Assembly: GCA_017447875.1 (NCBI GenBank)
Contig: JAFSMP010000016.1
Span: 1 to 51,142, forward strand
From: Paludibacteraceae bacterium
GTDB lineage: Bacteria; Bacteroidota; Bacteroidia; Bacteroidales; Paludibacteraceae
Direction of reading: 5' to 3'
DNA length: 51,142 nt
Below the pieces are notes generated by a model. It made no database searches and had not been told where the DNA came from. It saw only the letters and a list, made by a program, of their open reading frames with translations. Below, piece by piece: positions 49,295-51,142 of the stretch. Each line of letters starts with the position of its first letter. The stretch's first letter is position 1. A program made the translations under genes and the position numbers.

Positions 49295-49782
49295 AAAAGT
49301 CTTACAGCGATAGCGGTCTTACAGCGAAGCGGTCTTACAGGCTGCTTGCAGCCGGTCTTATATCGTTAGCGGTCTTATTCTCTTCTTGTAGAAACGACAT
49401 CGTATATAGTCATTTTTCTTCGATTCCATCGGAGAAATGGCATATGGATTCGGTGATGCATTTTGACTATACGATCGCGGATAAACAACCCGCATACCGT
49501 ATGTTGATTTACGTGCGTCATACGGAGTGCTATCCCTATCAGAATATGTGGCTCTTTGTGGGCGACAGCCTGCATCGGGACACGATTGAGTTCTATTTGG
49601 CAGACGACCGTGGACAGTGGTTAGGCGACAAACACCACGGTTTCATCGAGATGCCGGTGCTGCTTGAGGACAACTATCATTTTGCGGATACGGGTTCCTA
49701 CTATCTTGATATCACCCACGGCATGCGTGATACCCTTCTTCGTGGTGTCACCGATATCGGTCTCGAGATTCTCAAGCAATAA
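49291..49782 (+). CDS. gldH: Gliding motility lipoprotein GldH
   Basis: GldH is a lipoprotein required for gliding in Flavobacterium and conserved in Bacteroidales. The lipobox is 'LAVLFSSCRND' with the modified Cys near residue 33. Family features are 'VYSHFSSIPSEKWHMDSVM', 'YPYQNMWLFVGDSLHRDT', 'LADDRGQWLGDKHHG', 'GSYYLDITHGMRDTLLRGV' and the end 'DIGLEILKQ'. The signal peptide is unusually long because its DNA contains a tandem repeat (49299-49378). The ATG overlaps the PSP1 stop by 4 nt. It is last in its operon. Confidence 0.9.
   Translation: MKKSYSDSGLTAKRSYRLLAAGLISLAVLFSSCRNDIVYSHFSSIPSEKWHMDSVMHFDYTIADKQPAYRMLIYVRHTECYPYQNMWLFVGDSLHRDTIEFYLADDRGQWLGDKHHGFIEMPVLLEDNYHFADTGSYYLDITHGMRDTLLRGVTDIGLEILKQ
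49299..49378. repeat. Tandem repeat in the gldH signal-peptide region
   Basis: About 15-nt units containing AGCGGTCTTACAGCGA occur three times and decay into two further GCGGTCTTA copies. They encode the basic, serine-rich and hydrophobic part of the signal peptide. Confidence 0.7.
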
Positions 49783-49794
49783 ACCTTATTTTAT

Positions 49795-49824
49795 TTGCAG
49801 GTATCAAAAAAAGCAGTACCTTTG
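49795..49824 (+). promoter_or_regulatory. Bacteroidota-type promoter of the TPR regulator
   Basis: TTG at 49795-49797, a 19-nt spacer and TACCTTTG at 49817-49824, followed 9 nt later by the ATG. Confidence 0.8.
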
Positions 49825-49832
49825 CACGCCCT

Positions 49833-51142
49833 ATGCATAGGAAATATTACATATTACATCTGCTGATGGCATGTGTTTTGACAGCCTGCACACCAGCCGT
49901 GCGTGAGGCGAAATCTGTTGTGGCGCAGGCGGATAGCCTCTGGCATGCCGGTATGCCATGCGGCGATAGTATCGCACTTGCGCAAGCCTTTACTACTCTT
50001 GATACCTATCAGTACCTTTATCCCGATGATTATGCGCATGCGTGCTATCATTACGGTCGTCTGTTGCGCGAGAAAGAGAATCCGGTAGAAGCGATGCAGG
50101 TATTCATCCATGCCACGCACTCGCATACGCGCGACTACCATATCCTCGGACGCGTGTATAGTAATATGGGGGATATATGTCATTTAGCCAATGAATTTGA
50201 CCTTTCTTATGACATGTTCGAACGCTCTGGAGAAATGTATCTACTAAACAAGGATTCCTTACTATATTACTATGATTTGAATAATATGGCGTTTGAGTTG
50301 GCGGAACAAGGAAAGAAAGATGAGACATTAACATTGATAGCTGATATAGAAAATAATACTACAAATGAAGATATCTTAGCAAGAATCTATGAGACAAAGG
50401 CAGAATTGTATTTACAAATACGATGCTTCGATTCTACAATATATTATGCTCAAAAAGTTTTATCAATACCTAACGTTGCGAATATATCGAATATACAACT
50501 TGCTCAAGCCTACTCATTGCTATCCGAGAAAGATTCAGCAATCTATTATGCACAAAAAATAATTAGTAACACTAATAATACAGATAATTTATTTGCATTA
50601 AATAATGCTTTATATATACTCACAAACGATGACAAAACCAAGAATCTTGCTTATGTGCGTGAAAAATTTGCCTTAAGATCAGACATACAAAAATTATTGG
50701 AAATACGCCAAGGTAAGTTGTCCCAAGCCGTACAACTGCTGCAACAGGATTTGAACCGCGAACCCAATATGGCATGGCTTTATGCTGTATGTTTAACTAT
50801 ATTTCTAATTGGATTAAGCATATTTGTTTATACACATCGAAAGCGTAAGTTGCATCAACTCCTTTCTCAACGAATAGAAGATTTGGAAAATAAAAATGAA
50901 AAACGGACGGAAGAAATGCTTACTTTAATTAATGAGCATTGTCGTATATTACGTTCGTCTCCGAATCTTAAAGAGGATTTATGCTGGAAAGATTTCGATA
51001 AGATGTGCGGTATTATCGATAAACAGTTTAACGGATTAGCAACAAAGTTACTTGACAAGCATGTTATTAATGAGACTTCTGTGCGGCTTTGTATACTGAC
51101 TCTTATTGGTGTTGATCGAAAAACTATCTCAAATATACTTCC
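49833..51142 (+). CDS. TPR-membrane-HTH regulatory lipoprotein (partial, runs off the window)
   Basis: This frame stays open from the ATG at 49833 to the window end (436 codons). It begins with a lipoprotein signal ('ILHLLMACVLTAC', Cys at about residue 19), followed by TPR-like helical pairs to about residue 300, one membrane helix ('LYAVCLTIFLIGLSIFVYT', about 312-330), a basic coiled coil ('QRIEDLENKNEKRTEEMLTL') and the start of an HTH-like domain ('VRLCILTLIGVDRKTISNIL'). This is a recognised Bacteroidales architecture for membrane-bound transcription regulators. The first 350 nt share the base composition of the neighbours, while the rest is visibly more A+T-rich. The C-terminus is missing. 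Confidence 0.85.
   Translation, partial: MHRKYYILHLLMACVLTACTPAVREAKSVVAQADSLWHAGMPCGDSIALAQAFTTLDTYQYLYPDDYAHACYHYGRLLREKENPVEAMQVFIHATHSHTRDYHILGRVYSNMGDICHLANEFDLSYDMFERSGEMYLLNKDSLLYYYDLNNMAFELAEQGKKDETLTLIADIENNTTNEDILARIYETKAELYLQIRCFDSTIYYAQKVLSIPNVANISNIQLAQAYSLLSEKDSAIYYAQKIISNTNNTDNLFALNNALYILTNDDKTKNLAYVREKFALRSDIQKLLEIRQGKLSQAVQLLQQDLNREPNMAWLYAVCLTIFLIGLSIFVYTHRKRKLHQLLSQRIEDLENKNEKRTEEMLTLINEHCRILRSSPNLKEDLCWKDFDKMCGIIDKQFNGLATKLLDKHVINETSVRLCILTLIGVDRKTISNIL

Overview
The window looks like a chromosomal segment of a Bacteroidales bacterium (phylum Bacteroidota), probably an uncultured gut or rumen lineage; no closer placement is possible from sequence alone. The evidence is gliding/type IX secretion genes (gldB, gldH), DUF2851 and Reg_prop/Y_Y_Y/AraC proteins, TPR-membrane-HTH regulators, and promoters of the Bacteroidota type (TTG, about 20 nt, TAnnTTTG) upstream of most transcription units, generally without Shine-Dalgarno sequences. 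A perfect parS-like palindrome beside mnmG suggests a position not far from the replication origin.

Left accessory part (1-5.2 kb): a leftward operon encodes an unknown membrane protein with a C9 tract at its start, a BcgI-like fused nuclease-methyltransferase, and a specificity subunit truncated where a repeat array resembling an insertion-sequence end begins. A stand-alone AAA ATPase with a nuclease-like C-terminus and a small HTH-like gene follow.

Secreted-protein island (5.3-13.4 kb): a CE12-like acetylesterase and a large duplicated surface protein (leftward), a divergent membrane-spanning AraC regulator without a kinase, a small protein with a membrane/basic tail, and the broken end of a further secreted protein. 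Three of the products share the C-terminal module 'NGQLFIIRDGKTY'. A GH-A clan hydrolase with an internal type IX-like sorting domain (18.4-20.3 kb) and an esterase (20.4-21.2 kb) would fit with these in breakdown of pectic side chains, which is inference.

Housekeeping part (13.4-51 kb): a DUF4143 ATPase, rsmA-corA, nadA, a GT4 glycosyltransferase, DUF2851-prmA, an ECF sigma/4-TM/EEP operon, a five-gene operon (unknown secreted protein, lolD, gldB, aminotransferase, sufS), the long rod-shape operon mreB-mreC-mreD-mrdA-rodA-yraN-mnmG-apt-uvrC-tsaE-comEC, tRNA-Asn, and the rightward kinase-plsC-HIT-holB-PSP1-gldH operon, ending in a partial TPR regulator.

The most unusual genome-wide signal is a family of degenerate short tandem repeats of roughly 6-8 bp period. 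They occur between genes and also in frame inside unrelated conserved genes (rsmA, nadA, prmA, the EEP protein, the esterase, the AraC regulator, and the linkers of the secreted proteins), where they encode peptides such as 'TNDQSPIIN' and 'MTNDKSPITN'.
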